From contig NZ_BNBB01000022.1 of NCBI RefSeq assembly GCF_014654615.1, positions 27,836 through 91,835 on the forward strand: a stretch of 64,000 nucleotides of DNA. The letters are read 5' to 3'. How positions within the stretch are numbered: position 1 is the first letter of the stretch; each line of letters starts with the position of its first letter. This DNA comes from Streptosporangium violaceochromogenes. GTDB taxonomy: Bacteria; Actinomycetota; Actinomycetes; Streptosporangiales; Streptosporangiaceae. The position numbers and the translations under genes are program-made. Under the pieces are notes generated by a model, which had not been told where the DNA came from, did not search any database, and worked only from the letters and a program-made list of their open reading frames with translations. This document shows, piece by piece, positions 1 through 7,092 of the stretch.

Positions 1-646
1 GATCGCCGGTCAGCCGGGCCCCGGACTCGTCGGCCTGATATTCGCGGGAACGGGAGATGGCCATCTGGATCATCCCGGCGGCGACCGGCCCGAGGACCAT
101 CATGAGCACGGCACCGATGAACCCGGGGCCCTCGTCGTCGTCTCCCCCGCCGAAGAACAGTCCGACATACCCCAGGTAAGTGATCATCGTGGCGAGCGCT
201 CCCGCCACCGACGAGATCAGGATGTCGCGGTTGTAGACGTGGGACAGCTCGTGCCCCACCACCCCGCGCAGCTCACGCTCGTTCAGGAGCCGGGTGATGC
301 CGTAGGTCACGCAGACCGCGGCGTTGCGGGGGTTGCGGCCGGTGGCGAAGGCGTTGGGCTGCATGGTGGGCGAGACGTACAGCCGGGGCATGGGCTGGCG
401 GGCCTCGGTGGAGAGCTCGCGCACGATGCGGTAGAGGACGGGCTGCTCGACCTCGCACACGGGGCGGGCACGCATGGCCGACAGGGCGATCCGGTCGGAG
501 AAGAAGTAGGCGACGCCGCTGGTCGTCAGAGCGACCAGAGCCGCGACCCGCACGCCGGTGCCACCACCCAGCCAGGCACCGATCGCGATGATCACCGCGG
601 ACAACGCACCCAGGAGAACAGCGACACGCAAACCGTTGTGACGCAC
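1..646 (-). CDS. htpX: HtpX-like M48 membrane metalloprotease, C-terminus cut by window edge
   Basis: Membrane zinc protease of the HtpX family (M48B), which degrades damaged membrane proteins with its active site facing the cytoplasm. Read on the reverse strand, 215 residues are visible. Two hydrophobic segments (about 7-27 and 33-50) precede the zinc motif HELSH at 132-136; a third hydrophobic stretch follows at 143-165. The motif SREYQADESG near 199-208 supplies the third zinc ligand (Glu). I chose a GTG start at 646 because a GAGGGGGG purine run sits a few bases upstream. HtpX is usually about 280-300 residues, so roughly 70 residues lie beyond the window. Single gene here; the next gene downstream is not visible. 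Confidence 0.88.
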   Translation of the reverse strand, partial: MRHNGLRVAVLLGALSAVIIAIGAWLGGGTGVRVAALVALTTSGVAYFFSDRIALSAMRARPVCEVEQPVLYRIVRELSTEARQPMPRLYVSPTMQPNAFATGRNPRNAAVCVTYGITRLLNERELRGVVGHELSHVYNRDILISSVAGALATMITYLGYVGLFFGGGDDDEGPGFIGAVLMMVLGPVAAGMIQMAISRSREYQADESGARLTGD

Positions 647-721
647 TACACCCCCCTCGTCGGTTGATGCCGGTTCATCGGTGACAACGTTTCCGGCCAG
701 GCACAACGTTCCCCCGGATGT

Positions 722-947
722 TCAGCCCGGAGCGATGAAAGTCACAGGCAGCGGATCAGGCACCACCTGCGGGGCCACGGAGAACGTCGCCACGACACCC
801 CCGGCGAGGGCCCCGAAGCAGAGCACCAACCACAGCGCGGCGTGAACGAGCTGCCCGGTGGTCACTATGAGCGGCGCCATCCCGGCGGCCACCACACCCG
901 GCAGCAGGAAGACGATCTCCTGCCCGGGTGAGACGGATAGGACGGCG
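722..947 (-). pseudogene. Truncated nuoJ remnant (complex I subunit J)
   Basis: About 40 residues match the start of NuoJ, the proton-channel subunit of NADH dehydrogenase: QEIVFLLPGVVAAG, then VTTGQLVHAALWLVLCFGAL, which are TM1 and TM2 of the family. After ALAG the sequence departs from NuoJ and stops at about 30 further residues, whereas NuoJ is normally near 200 or more residues with five helices. No ATG, GTG or TTG start is visible in frame between the nuoI stop and QEIVF, so initiation is doubtful. It lies immediately downstream of nuoI, the usual I-J order. I read it as a stump left by a deletion. The family match is seen directly; loss of function is inference. Confidence 0.65.
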
Positions 948-953
948 CCTGGG

Positions 954-2057
954 TCACATCTCCTCCTCGGGCTCTCCGTTCGAGGCCGCGGCAGAAGTCT
1001 GCTCCGGTGCGGTCGCCGCGGGAGGTGTGTCTCCCTCATCTGTGGACGACTTCTCCGCGGGCGGCCCCCCTGTGGACAACCGGTGCCCGGGGGAGGCCCC
1101 CGTCACGGGTTCGTCCGGGGGTGAGCCGCCGGCGGACGGGGGTGAACCGCCGGCGGAGACGCCGGTGGCCGCGCCGTTCTTTCTGGGGAGAGCTCCCGGA
1201 GGGCGGATGGCCCGGACGCTCGCGTGCCCGGCGGAGGCCCTCCGTACAGGGCGCTCCGGCCTCCGGCCCGGCGGGGACTCCCTCTCCGCCGCCGCACCGG
1301 GGATCTTCCCCGGCCCGCTCTCCTCCCCGCTCCCGGCACCGGGCCCGCTCACCGTTTCGCCCCCGCTCCCGCCCCCGCTCCCGGCACCGGGCCCGCTCAC
1401 CCCGCCGGGACCGTGTGCGGCATCCGGCCCGCCCGGCGCCTCGGAAGCACCGGTCACACCGCCCCCCGCACGGAGCGCACCGCTCTCGGGACCGGATGCG
1501 CCGCCCTCGGGGCCGAACGCGCCCCCAGCCCGCGGGCCGGACCGGCCCCGCGCCCCGGCGGGCCGGGAGGCGGCCGCGAGCTCCTTGGGGGGGTCGGCGC
1601 CGGGCTCGTGGGCCGGGGGTGGGGGAACGGTGCGCGCCCAGGCGGCCAGCCTGTCCTTCTCGTGGAGGAGGTTACGGACGTCGCCCTCGGCGTACTCGAA
1701 CTCCGGTGACCAGAACAGGGCGTCGAACGGGCAGACCTCGATGCAGATTCCGCAGTACATGCACAGGGAGAAGTCGATCGCGAAGCGGTCGAGCACGTTG
1801 CGGGCGCGGGGACGGCCCCCTTCGGGGGCGGGAGCGGTCTCCTTGTGGGAGTCAATGTAAATGCACCAGTCGGGGCATTCTCGGGCGCAGAGCATGCAGA
1901 CCGTGCAGTTCTCCTCGACCAGCCCGATCACTCCCCGGCTCCGCGGGGGAAGCTCCGGCCGGACCTCGGGGTATCGCCGCGTCACCGACCTGCCCAGCAT
2001 GTGGTGAAGGGTGACGGTGAGCCCTTTCGCCAACCCCACTCCTGGTATCCGTGCCAC
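954..2057 (-). CDS. nuoI: NADH-quinone oxidoreductase subunit I with long low-complexity tail
   Basis: Ferredoxin-like subunit carrying two [4Fe-4S] clusters (N6a/N6b) of complex I. The two binding motifs are intact: Cys 51, 54, 57, 61 and Cys 99, 102, 105, 109, each ending in CP. The segment ELPPRSRGVIGL is typical of actinobacterial NuoI. The conserved part ends near residue 145. The remaining roughly 220 residues are Gly/Pro/Ala/Glu-rich with no fold I recognise; NuoI is normally about 160-230 residues in all. Start: GTG at 2057, right after an in-frame TGA; an internal GTG (Val 7) is an alternative. It lies downstream of the nuoBC part of the same minus-strand set but is separated from it by a plus-strand kinase gene. 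Confidence 0.85.
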   Translation of the reverse strand: MARIPGVGLAKGLTVTLHHMLGRSVTRRYPEVRPELPPRSRGVIGLVEENCTVCMLCARECPDWCIYIDSHKETAPAPEGGRPRARNVLDRFAIDFSLCMYCGICIEVCPFDALFWSPEFEYAEGDVRNLLHEKDRLAAWARTVPPPPAHEPGADPPKELAAASRPAGARGRSGPRAGGAFGPEGGASGPESGALRAGGGVTGASEAPGGPDAAHGPGGVSGPGAGSGGGSGGETVSGPGAGSGEESGPGKIPGAAAERESPPGRRPERPVRRASAGHASVRAIRPPGALPRKNGAATGVSAGGSPPSAGGSPPDEPVTGASPGHRLSTGGPPAEKSSTDEGDTPPAATAPEQTSAAASNGEPEEEM

Positions 2058-2150
2058 ACCTCAACATCATGGCGCATATGTGCCGGTGCGGGAACGCGGC
2101 GGTCCCCCGCAGGCACGCCCTGGGCAGGGACGATCCGCAGACACCCCGGG

Positions 2151-2172
2151 TTATCCACAGGCATTGTCCACA
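2151..2172 (+). promoter_or_regulatory. Two tandem DnaA-box-like sequences
   Basis: TTATCCACA (2151-2159) is followed five bases later by TTGTCCACA (2164-2172), same orientation. Both fit the 9-mer DnaA box; the second is the form favoured in high-GC actinobacteria. They lie in the divergent gap between nuoI and the kinase gene, about 90 bases before the kinase start. Function is not shown; with only two sites and no dnaA/dnaN nearby this is not an origin. Confidence 0.4.
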
Positions 2173-2261
2173 GACTGTGTGTTCGAGTTCCGTCCCCTCA
2201 CCCCCGGAATCCCCCGCGAAGATGACTGCAAGGAACCTTGGATATACGTATCCTTCGCCAC

Positions 2262-3695
2262 ATGTCCCACCAGTACGGCCCCGCCTGGCACCAACAGCAG
2301 CCGCCTCGATCCAATGTCGGTCTGAGTGTGGTGTGGACATTGGTCCCCCTGTTCACCTGCGGCATGGGGACACCGTTCATCATGGCCTATGCCGCCCGCC
2401 GGCTGCGGAGCCCGCTGCTGGTCGTCGCCTCCGTCCTGTACGGCCTCGGCATAGTGATCTTCATCGCCGGGATAGCCGCGTACGGAGACTCCGACCTGGC
2501 CCCCGCCTGGCTGGACGCCACGATGATGGTCGGGCTCTTCGGAAGCTGGCTCGGCGGCCTCGGGCACGCGCTGGTGATCAGGAGCGCGGTGTTCCGGCAG
2601 GACACGCCGTATCTCCCCGGGACGCCGCACTTCCAAGGGCGGCCCCCCTTCCCGGGCCGGCCGCCGCTCCAGGGGCCCCCTCCCCCGGCCACGCCGTACC
2701 CGACCCTGCCCACCGTGCCCACGAACCCGCACCAGCAGGGTCCCCGCCCGTCCTACCCCCCGCCCCCTCACGCGCAGCCTTCTCACGGCCGTCCCCTCCA
2801 CGGCCACACCACCCACGGCCACGCCTCTCACGGCCAGACCTTCCACGGTCAGACCTTCCACGGGCACACCGCCCCCGGTCAGACCTCCCCCCAGGGGCAT
2901 CCGGCCCGGCCCGCCCATTCGCCCCAGGGCCACCTGGGGCCGTACCGGCTGATCGGCGACCTGGGGAAGGGGGGTCAGGGAACGGTTCACCTCGCCCTCA
3001 CCCCCCAGGGGCAGAAGGTCGCGATCAAAGTCCTGCACCAGCACCTCACCGGCAACCAGATGGTGCGGGAGCGGTTCCTGCGGGAGGTGGAGGCGACCCG
3101 CAAGGTCGCGACCTTCTCCACGGCCCGCGTGCTGGACGTGAACATCACCGACGACCAGGCGTACATCGTCAGCGAGTACGTGGACGGCGTCTCGCTGGAC
3201 CGGCTCGTCCGCGACCGGGGGCCGCGTGACGAGGACGGCCTGACCCGGCTGGCCCTGGCGACGGCGGGCGCGCTGGCGGCGATCCACCGGGCGGGCGTGG
3301 TGCACCGGGATTTCAAACCGGCCAACGTGCTGATCGGCGCCGACGGACCGCGGGTGATCGACTTCGGTATCGCCCGCGCCCTCGACCAGGTCACCGCCAC
3401 CTCGGGCAACATCATGGGCACCCCCGCCTACATGTCCCCCGAGCAGCTCTCCGGGGGCGCGGTGGGCCCTGAGTCGGACGTCTTCAGCTGGGCGGCCACC
3501 ATGATCTTCTCGGCCACGGGCAGGACGGCCTTCGGCGACGACACCATCCCCGCCATCTTCAACCGCGTGCTCAACCATCACCCCGACCTGTCGGCCCTGC
3601 CTCCGTCCCTGCGCCCGCTGGCCGCCGCCTGCCTGGACAAACAGCCCGCCAACCGCCCCACGGCCGCCGACATCATGCTGCGGATCGTGCACTGA
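2262..3695 (+). CDS. Membrane Ser/Thr protein kinase, C-terminal kinase domain
   Basis: Hanks-type kinase. From the ATG at 2262 (477 residues): three hydrophobic segments near 18-43, 50-72 and 85-107, a Pro/His-rich linker to about 220, and a kinase domain from 225 to the end. The kinase shows GDLGKGGQGTVHLA (nucleotide loop), VAIKVL (Lys), HRDFKPANVL (catalytic loop), DFGIA (Mg binding) and GTPAYMSPEQ (activation segment), so it looks active. The linker holds repeated HGHT/HGQT units of about five residues. The order (membrane first, kinase last) is the reverse of PknA/PknB, which have an N-terminal kinase and outside PASTA repeats; there is no sensor domain here. A TTG at 2238 behind AGGAA is another possible start. 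It interrupts the minus-strand nuo set. Confidence 0.85.
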   Translation: MSHQYGPAWHQQQPPRSNVGLSVVWTLVPLFTCGMGTPFIMAYAARRLRSPLLVVASVLYGLGIVIFIAGIAAYGDSDLAPAWLDATMMVGLFGSWLGGLGHALVIRSAVFRQDTPYLPGTPHFQGRPPFPGRPPLQGPPPPATPYPTLPTVPTNPHQQGPRPSYPPPPHAQPSHGRPLHGHTTHGHASHGQTFHGQTFHGHTAPGQTSPQGHPARPAHSPQGHLGPYRLIGDLGKGGQGTVHLALTPQGQKVAIKVLHQHLTGNQMVRERFLREVEATRKVATFSTARVLDVNITDDQAYIVSEYVDGVSLDRLVRDRGPRDEDGLTRLALATAGALAAIHRAGVVHRDFKPANVLIGADGPRVIDFGIARALDQVTATSGNIMGTPAYMSPEQLSGGAVGPESDVFSWAATMIFSATGRTAFGDDTIPAIFNRVLNHHPDLSALPPSLRPLAAACLDKQPANRPTAADIMLRIVH

Positions 3696-3813
3696 CCTCC
3701 CGCCGGGGGAAGGCGCCCGCCGCAGGTCACCCGGCGAGGACCCTGAGGGCTCCCTTCAGAGCGAGCCGAACCGGGGCCGGGGACCCTCGCCTCCGGGGGT
3801 GCGGCCGGAAGGC

Positions 3814-4392
3814 TCAGGCGTCGCGCCCCCAGTCGGCGGGGACGCCCGGGGGGAGGGTCTTGCGGCGGCTCGGCGAGCCGTGGCCGGACTCGCCGGGCTC
3901 CTTGGCCCCGGGCCACGCCTTGGCGACCCTGGCGGCCAGCACGAAGTCCTTGCGCAGAGGGAAGCCCTCGAAGCCCTCGGGCAGCAGCAGCGGGACCAGG
4001 TGCGGGTGCCCCTCGAAGGCCACCCCGAACATCTCGAAGGTCTCGCGCTCGTGCCAGTCGGCCCCCTTGAAGACGCCGACGGCGCTGGGCAGCCGGGGGT
4101 CGGCGCGCGGCACCCGGGTGCGCAGCAGCAGCCGGGCACGCGCGGCGGGGTCGTAGACATGGGCGACGACCGCGAAGCCGTCCGGCGGCTCGTCCACCGC
4201 GGTCAGCCAGTCGAAGAACGCGTACCCCTTCCGGCGGGCGAAGTCCAGCAGGTCGATCCAGTCTCCGGCCCGGACGTCCACCGTGGTCTCGCCGAACGTC
4301 TCCGAGATCTTGGCCCGTGTGCCGTACCGCTCCCTGATCGCCTCGGGGAACGGCTCAGGGGCCGGAGGGCCGGCGGGCGGGCGGTCAGGCAC
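3814..4392 (-). CDS. nuoC: NADH-quinone oxidoreductase subunit C
   Basis: 192-residue NuoC, the 30-kDa-type subunit of the peripheral arm of complex I. The signature block is clear: ADWHERETFEMFGVAFEGHP followed by LVPLLLPEGFEGFPLRKDF. The ATG at 4392 overlaps the end of nuoB by 8 bases, so the two are translationally coupled. In a standard nuo operon nuoD would follow; here the next gene on this strand is nuoI, beyond an oppositely oriented kinase. It therefore belongs to an incomplete set, and whether it is assembled into any complex is unknown. Confidence 0.88.
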   Translation of the reverse strand: MPDRPPAGPPAPEPFPEAIRERYGTRAKISETFGETTVDVRAGDWIDLLDFARRKGYAFFDWLTAVDEPPDGFAVVAHVYDPAARARLLLRTRVPRADPRLPSAVGVFKGADWHERETFEMFGVAFEGHPHLVPLLLPEGFEGFPLRKDFVLAARVAKAWPGAKEPGESGHGSPSRRKTLPPGVPADWGRDA

Positions 4393-4903
4393 GGCGGTCC
4401 TCCGGGTGCTGGGCGGCGATCTTCTCCTGGAGCGTCATGATGCCGTGGAGCAGGGCCTCGGGCCGGGGCGGGCAGCCGGGGACGTAGACGTCCACGGGGA
4501 TGATCTGGTCGACGCCCTTGGTCACGCAGTAGGAGTCCCAGTACGGTCCGCCGGAGTTGGAGCAGGCACCGAAGGAGATCACGTACTTGGGGTCGGGCAT
4601 CCGCTCGTAGAGGCGCTTGACCGCGGGGGCCATCTTGTCGGTCACCGTGCCGGAGACGATCATCAGGTCGGCCCGCCGGGGGCCGTCGGCGAACGGGACG
4701 ACCCCGAACCTGATGAAGTCGTGCCTGCTCATCGAGGTCGCGACGAACTCGATCGCGCAGCAGGCCAGCCCGAAGTTGAACACCCACAGGGAGTATCGTC
4801 TCCCCCAGTTGAGGATGAAACGCATGGGTCTGGGAGCCGACGGGGAGGCCGGCCCCGCAGTGGGCCTCACGGTGGGCATCGGGAGATCCGCCATGACACT
4901 CAT
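4385..4903 (-). CDS. nuoB: NADH-quinone oxidoreductase subunit B (second type)
   Basis: NuoB carries cluster N2, the last iron-sulfur centre before quinone. The four ligands are present: tandem Cys 48-49 in FGLACCAIEF, Cys 114 in FGACSNSGGPYWDSY and Cys 144 in VPGCPPRPEAL. The stretch NWGRRYSLWVFNFGLACCAI is of the second NuoB type seen in actinomycetes that carry a partial nuo set besides the main 14-gene operon. Start at ATG 4903, just behind GGAGGAG; a second ATG at 4894 has better spacing and is equally possible. No nuoA is found upstream: the 280 bases beyond are non-coding and the next gene is divergent. Confidence 0.9.
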   Translation of the reverse strand: MSVMADLPMPTVRPTAGPASPSAPRPMRFILNWGRRYSLWVFNFGLACCAIEFVATSMSRHDFIRFGVVPFADGPRRADLMIVSGTVTDKMAPAVKRLYERMPDPKYVISFGACSNSGGPYWDSYCVTKGVDQIIPVDVYVPGCPPRPEALLHGIMTLQEKIAAQHPEDRRA

Positions 4904-5003
4904 TCTCCTCCAAGGCGGAAAGGCCCGCGCGCCCGGACGGCCGCGCCGTTCACATCGCCCGCGCCGCTCATGCCGTCGCCGCCGCGCTCGCCCCCGCGCC
5001 GCG

Positions 5004-5047
5004 CCCCGGGCGCCCCCGGTACGGGCCCCGGGCGCCCCCGGTACGGG
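5004..5047. repeat. 22-bp GC-rich tandem repeat, two copies
   Basis: The unit CCCCGGGCGCCCCCGGTACG (plus GG) occurs twice head to tail at 5004-5025 and 5026-5047. It is non-coding on both strands as far as I can tell and lies upstream of nuoB. It may be a simple slippage product. Confidence 0.6.
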
Positions 5048-5160
5048 CCCCTTTCCCACCGACCGTGGCGGGGCCCACCGTCGTCCGTCACCCACCGCGA
5101 CGAGCAAACCAGACATAGCCCAAGTTTGATCGCCATTAATCTCAAGAAACCACAAAGTGC

Positions 5161-5177
5161 GCTATATCACATATAGC
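5161..5177. promoter_or_regulatory. 17-bp palindrome upstream of deacetylase lipoprotein
   Basis: GCTATAT-CAC-ATATAGC: two perfect 7-base arms around three bases, ending ten bases before the ATG at 5187. It is AT-rich in a GC-rich setting and placed where a repressor would block transcription or initiation. The cognate regulator is unknown. Confidence 0.4.
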
Positions 5178-5186
5178 ATTACATGC

Positions 5187-6728
5187 ATGGCTAAAATGCG
5201 ATTCGCCGGAGGGATCGCGATCTTCGCCGCCACCGTCACCGGTTGCGCAACGACCACCGCGCCCCATGAAGCGGCAGACCTCGTGCCATCGGAACCCACG
5301 ATGATCAACTACGTGGACCCCGCGCGCGTCTCCGGGCTGAGCGTGCGCACGATCACCGGGGGCGACTCCGGCGACCGCCGCGTGCACATCGCCTACCCGT
5401 TCATGGCGGGCGCACCCCTGCTCAACGAGAAACTTCGCCGTACCGTGACCGGATGGCTCGACCGGTTCACCCGCGGCACCACCGGAAAACCATCCACCTG
5501 CGGGAGCGGCGGCCCCACCGGCCACCTCGGCGACGCCCCCCTCATCCGTCCCGAACTCAACGTCGACTGGCAGCTCTCCGCCGCGTCCGACCAGGTGATC
5601 GGGGTACGGCTGCGCGTCGGCGAGTCCACCGGGGCCGACTGGTCTCAGGTCCGCACCACCCTCTGGTACGACCGGGTGACCGGACAGGCCCTGGACTCCA
5701 CCGGCCTGCTCAGGGACGCCCCGGCCCTGGCCGAGCTGGCCGGGCTCGCCGGCAGGAAGCTGGCCGGCACCCACGCCGTGGGGAACCCGCTCGCGATCAC
5801 GCCGGAGGCTGCGCTGTTCGACTCCCTGGCGTTCAACCCCCGCGGTGACCTCGTCGTGGAGTTCGACGGCCACCAGGTGACCTCCTCCCCCGACCGGGTG
5901 GCGGTGGCCGTCCCCGCCGCGGAGATCAGGCCGCTGCTGTCGGCGACCGGGGCGCGCGCGCAGAGGGCGGCCACGGACCCGGCGAGCGCCCCGCCCCCCA
6001 CCCCGGTGAAGACCGCCAAGGAGACCTTCGGGGACGCGGCCGCGGGCGGGCTCCCGGCGGAGAGCTCCCAGGCCGGCACCGTCGACTGCGCCCGGGCCAG
6101 GTGCGTGGCGCTCACCTACGACGACGGTCCCGGTCCCGGGACCCGGCGGCTGCTGGACGTCCTGGCCGCGCATCGGGCCAGGGCCACCTTCTTCACCTCC
6201 GGAGGCAACGCCTCGGCCCGCCCCGAACTGCTGCGGCGGATGATGCGCGAGGGGCACCTGGTGGCCAACCACACCTGGTCCCACCGCGACCTGACCTCCC
6301 TGCCCGACGGCAAGGTCGCCGACCAGCTCAGCAGCGCCCAGTACGCGATCACCCGGGTGATCGGGCGGCCCCCCGGCCTCATGCGCCCGCCGTACGGCGC
6401 GGCCGACGGCCGGATCGCCTCCATCGCGGGCGGGATGGGCCTGGCGGTGGTCCGCTGGAGCGTGGACCCCGAGGACGGGCCTCCCGCGGACCCGAGGATC
6501 GTCGCCGACCGGGCCGTCGCCCGGGCCGAGCGGGGGTCGATCATCCTCCTGCACGACGTCCACGCCTCGGCCGTCGGTGCCACGCCCGAGATCCTGCGGC
6601 GCCTGCGCGAGCGGGGCTACACTTTTGTCACCGTCCCCGAGCTGTACGGCACGGGCGGGATGCGGCCGGGCGGGATCTACGACTCCGGTGACGACCAGGG
6701 AAAATCCGGCAAACGGATCACCCCGTGA
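5187..6728 (+). CDS. Lipoprotein polysaccharide deacetylase (NodB fold)
   Basis: Secreted carbohydrate esterase (CE4) that removes acetyl groups from surface glycans, probably peptidoglycan or an exopolysaccharide. 513 residues from the ATG at 5187. A short signal sequence ends in the lipobox VTGC (Cys 20), so it should be lipid-anchored outside the membrane. Residues about 60-260 form a poorly known domain (resembling the RsiV-like regions found with such deacetylases, not certain). The NodB domain runs from about 300 to 490: TYDDGPG (catalytic Asp and metal Asp), HTWSH (metal His pair), RPPYG, WSVDPEDG and LLHDVH. All five motifs are intact. ATG 5196 or GTG 5157 are other possible starts; no good ribosome site marks any of them. 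Confidence 0.88.
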   Translation: MAKMRFAGGIAIFAATVTGCATTTAPHEAADLVPSEPTMINYVDPARVSGLSVRTITGGDSGDRRVHIAYPFMAGAPLLNEKLRRTVTGWLDRFTRGTTGKPSTCGSGGPTGHLGDAPLIRPELNVDWQLSAASDQVIGVRLRVGESTGADWSQVRTTLWYDRVTGQALDSTGLLRDAPALAELAGLAGRKLAGTHAVGNPLAITPEAALFDSLAFNPRGDLVVEFDGHQVTSSPDRVAVAVPAAEIRPLLSATGARAQRAATDPASAPPPTPVKTAKETFGDAAAGGLPAESSQAGTVDCARARCVALTYDDGPGPGTRRLLDVLAAHRARATFFTSGGNASARPELLRRMMREGHLVANHTWSHRDLTSLPDGKVADQLSSAQYAITRVIGRPPGLMRPPYGAADGRIASIAGGMGLAVVRWSVDPEDGPPADPRIVADRAVARAERGSIILLHDVHASAVGATPEILRRLRERGYTFVTVPELYGTGGMRPGGIYDSGDDQGKSGKRITP

Positions 6729-6783
6729 TCGGAAACCACAGGCATATGGCCTGAGCCGATGGAGGCCGTTCTCCGGCGGGACA

Positions 6784-6789
6784 TATAGT
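6784..6789 (+). promoter_or_regulatory. Likely -10 element (TATAGT) for leader peptide / korAB
   Basis: TATAGT fits the vegetative -10 consensus and lies nine bases before the GTG of the small leader ORF, which would make that ORF leaderless. No convincing -35 is visible at the proper distance. The inverted repeat AGTTAGG / CCTAACT (6787-6809) overlaps it. Confidence 0.35.
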
Positions 6790-6797
6790 TAGGCATC

Positions 6798-6887
6798 GTG
6801 ACCCTAACTGTCCTCTACGGCCGTTTGCACGTCGACCTGTGCCGGCTCGCCGCTGGGCTGTGTTGGGCCGGTCACCCGCGATCGTGA
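6798..6887 (+). CDS. Short Cys-containing leader peptide upstream of korAB
   Basis: 29-codon ORF from GTG 6798 to TGA 6887, encoding a peptide with the core GRLHVDLCRLAAGLC. This fits the recurring actinobacterial leader-peptide pattern (R)HVDLxR...A..C, known from short ORFs upstream of sulfur, cysteine and redox genes and thought to act by attenuation. It lies 205 bases before korA, with an imperfect hairpin between (6991-7020). A -10-like TATAGT just upstream suggests a leaderless start. The pattern is seen in the sequence; the regulatory role, and sensing of cysteine or sulfur supply for Fe-S/thiol metabolism, are inference. Too short for usual gene finders. Confidence 0.6.
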   Translation: MTLTVLYGRLHVDLCRLAAGLCWAGHPRS

Positions 6888-6990
6888 CCCCCGCGCCGGC
6901 CGTGCCGCCCCGGCCGCGCCCACATCGCCCGTGCCCACGCGCCAGCTCAGCGGTCACCGAGGACTGAGACGTACGTCACACTCCTCCGCC

Positions 6991-7020
6991 GAGTGGAACG
7001 CGGAAAACCACGCGTTACTC
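6991..7020 (+). promoter_or_regulatory. Hairpin in the korA leader
   Basis: GAGT-gg-AACGCG, eight-base loop, CGCGTT-ACTC: a ten-base-pair stem with a two-base bulge in the untranslated stretch between the leader peptide and korA. It could be part of an attenuation mechanism. No U-run follows, so it is not a classic terminator. Confidence 0.35.
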
Positions 7021-7092
7021 CGAGGGATCTAGCATGAAACTGAGAACGTGCCATCATCAACGGCGCCCCGCCGCGTCGAGGAGGACTGAGCT

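Larger units (their letters stand above)
4904..5186. other. Intergenic, divergent nuoB / deacetylase promoters
   Basis: No gene seen. The nuoB-proximal part is very GC-rich and contains a 22-bp tandem repeat (5004-5047). From about 5100 the composition changes to AT-rich (cacaaagtgc, catatagc) up to the deacetylase start, with a 17-bp palindrome at 5161-5177. This probably holds the promoters of both divergent genes. Confidence 0.6.

Noticed and set aside
239..667. 142-codon plus-strand frame over htpX
   Set aside because: Opposite-strand shadow; the minus strand carries HELSH and helices.
2151..2172. Replication origin
   Set aside because: Only two DnaA boxes, and no dnaA, dnaN or recF nearby.
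2170..2200. tRNA T-loop-like GTTCGAGTTC
   Set aside because: No matching acceptor, D or anticodon stems around it.
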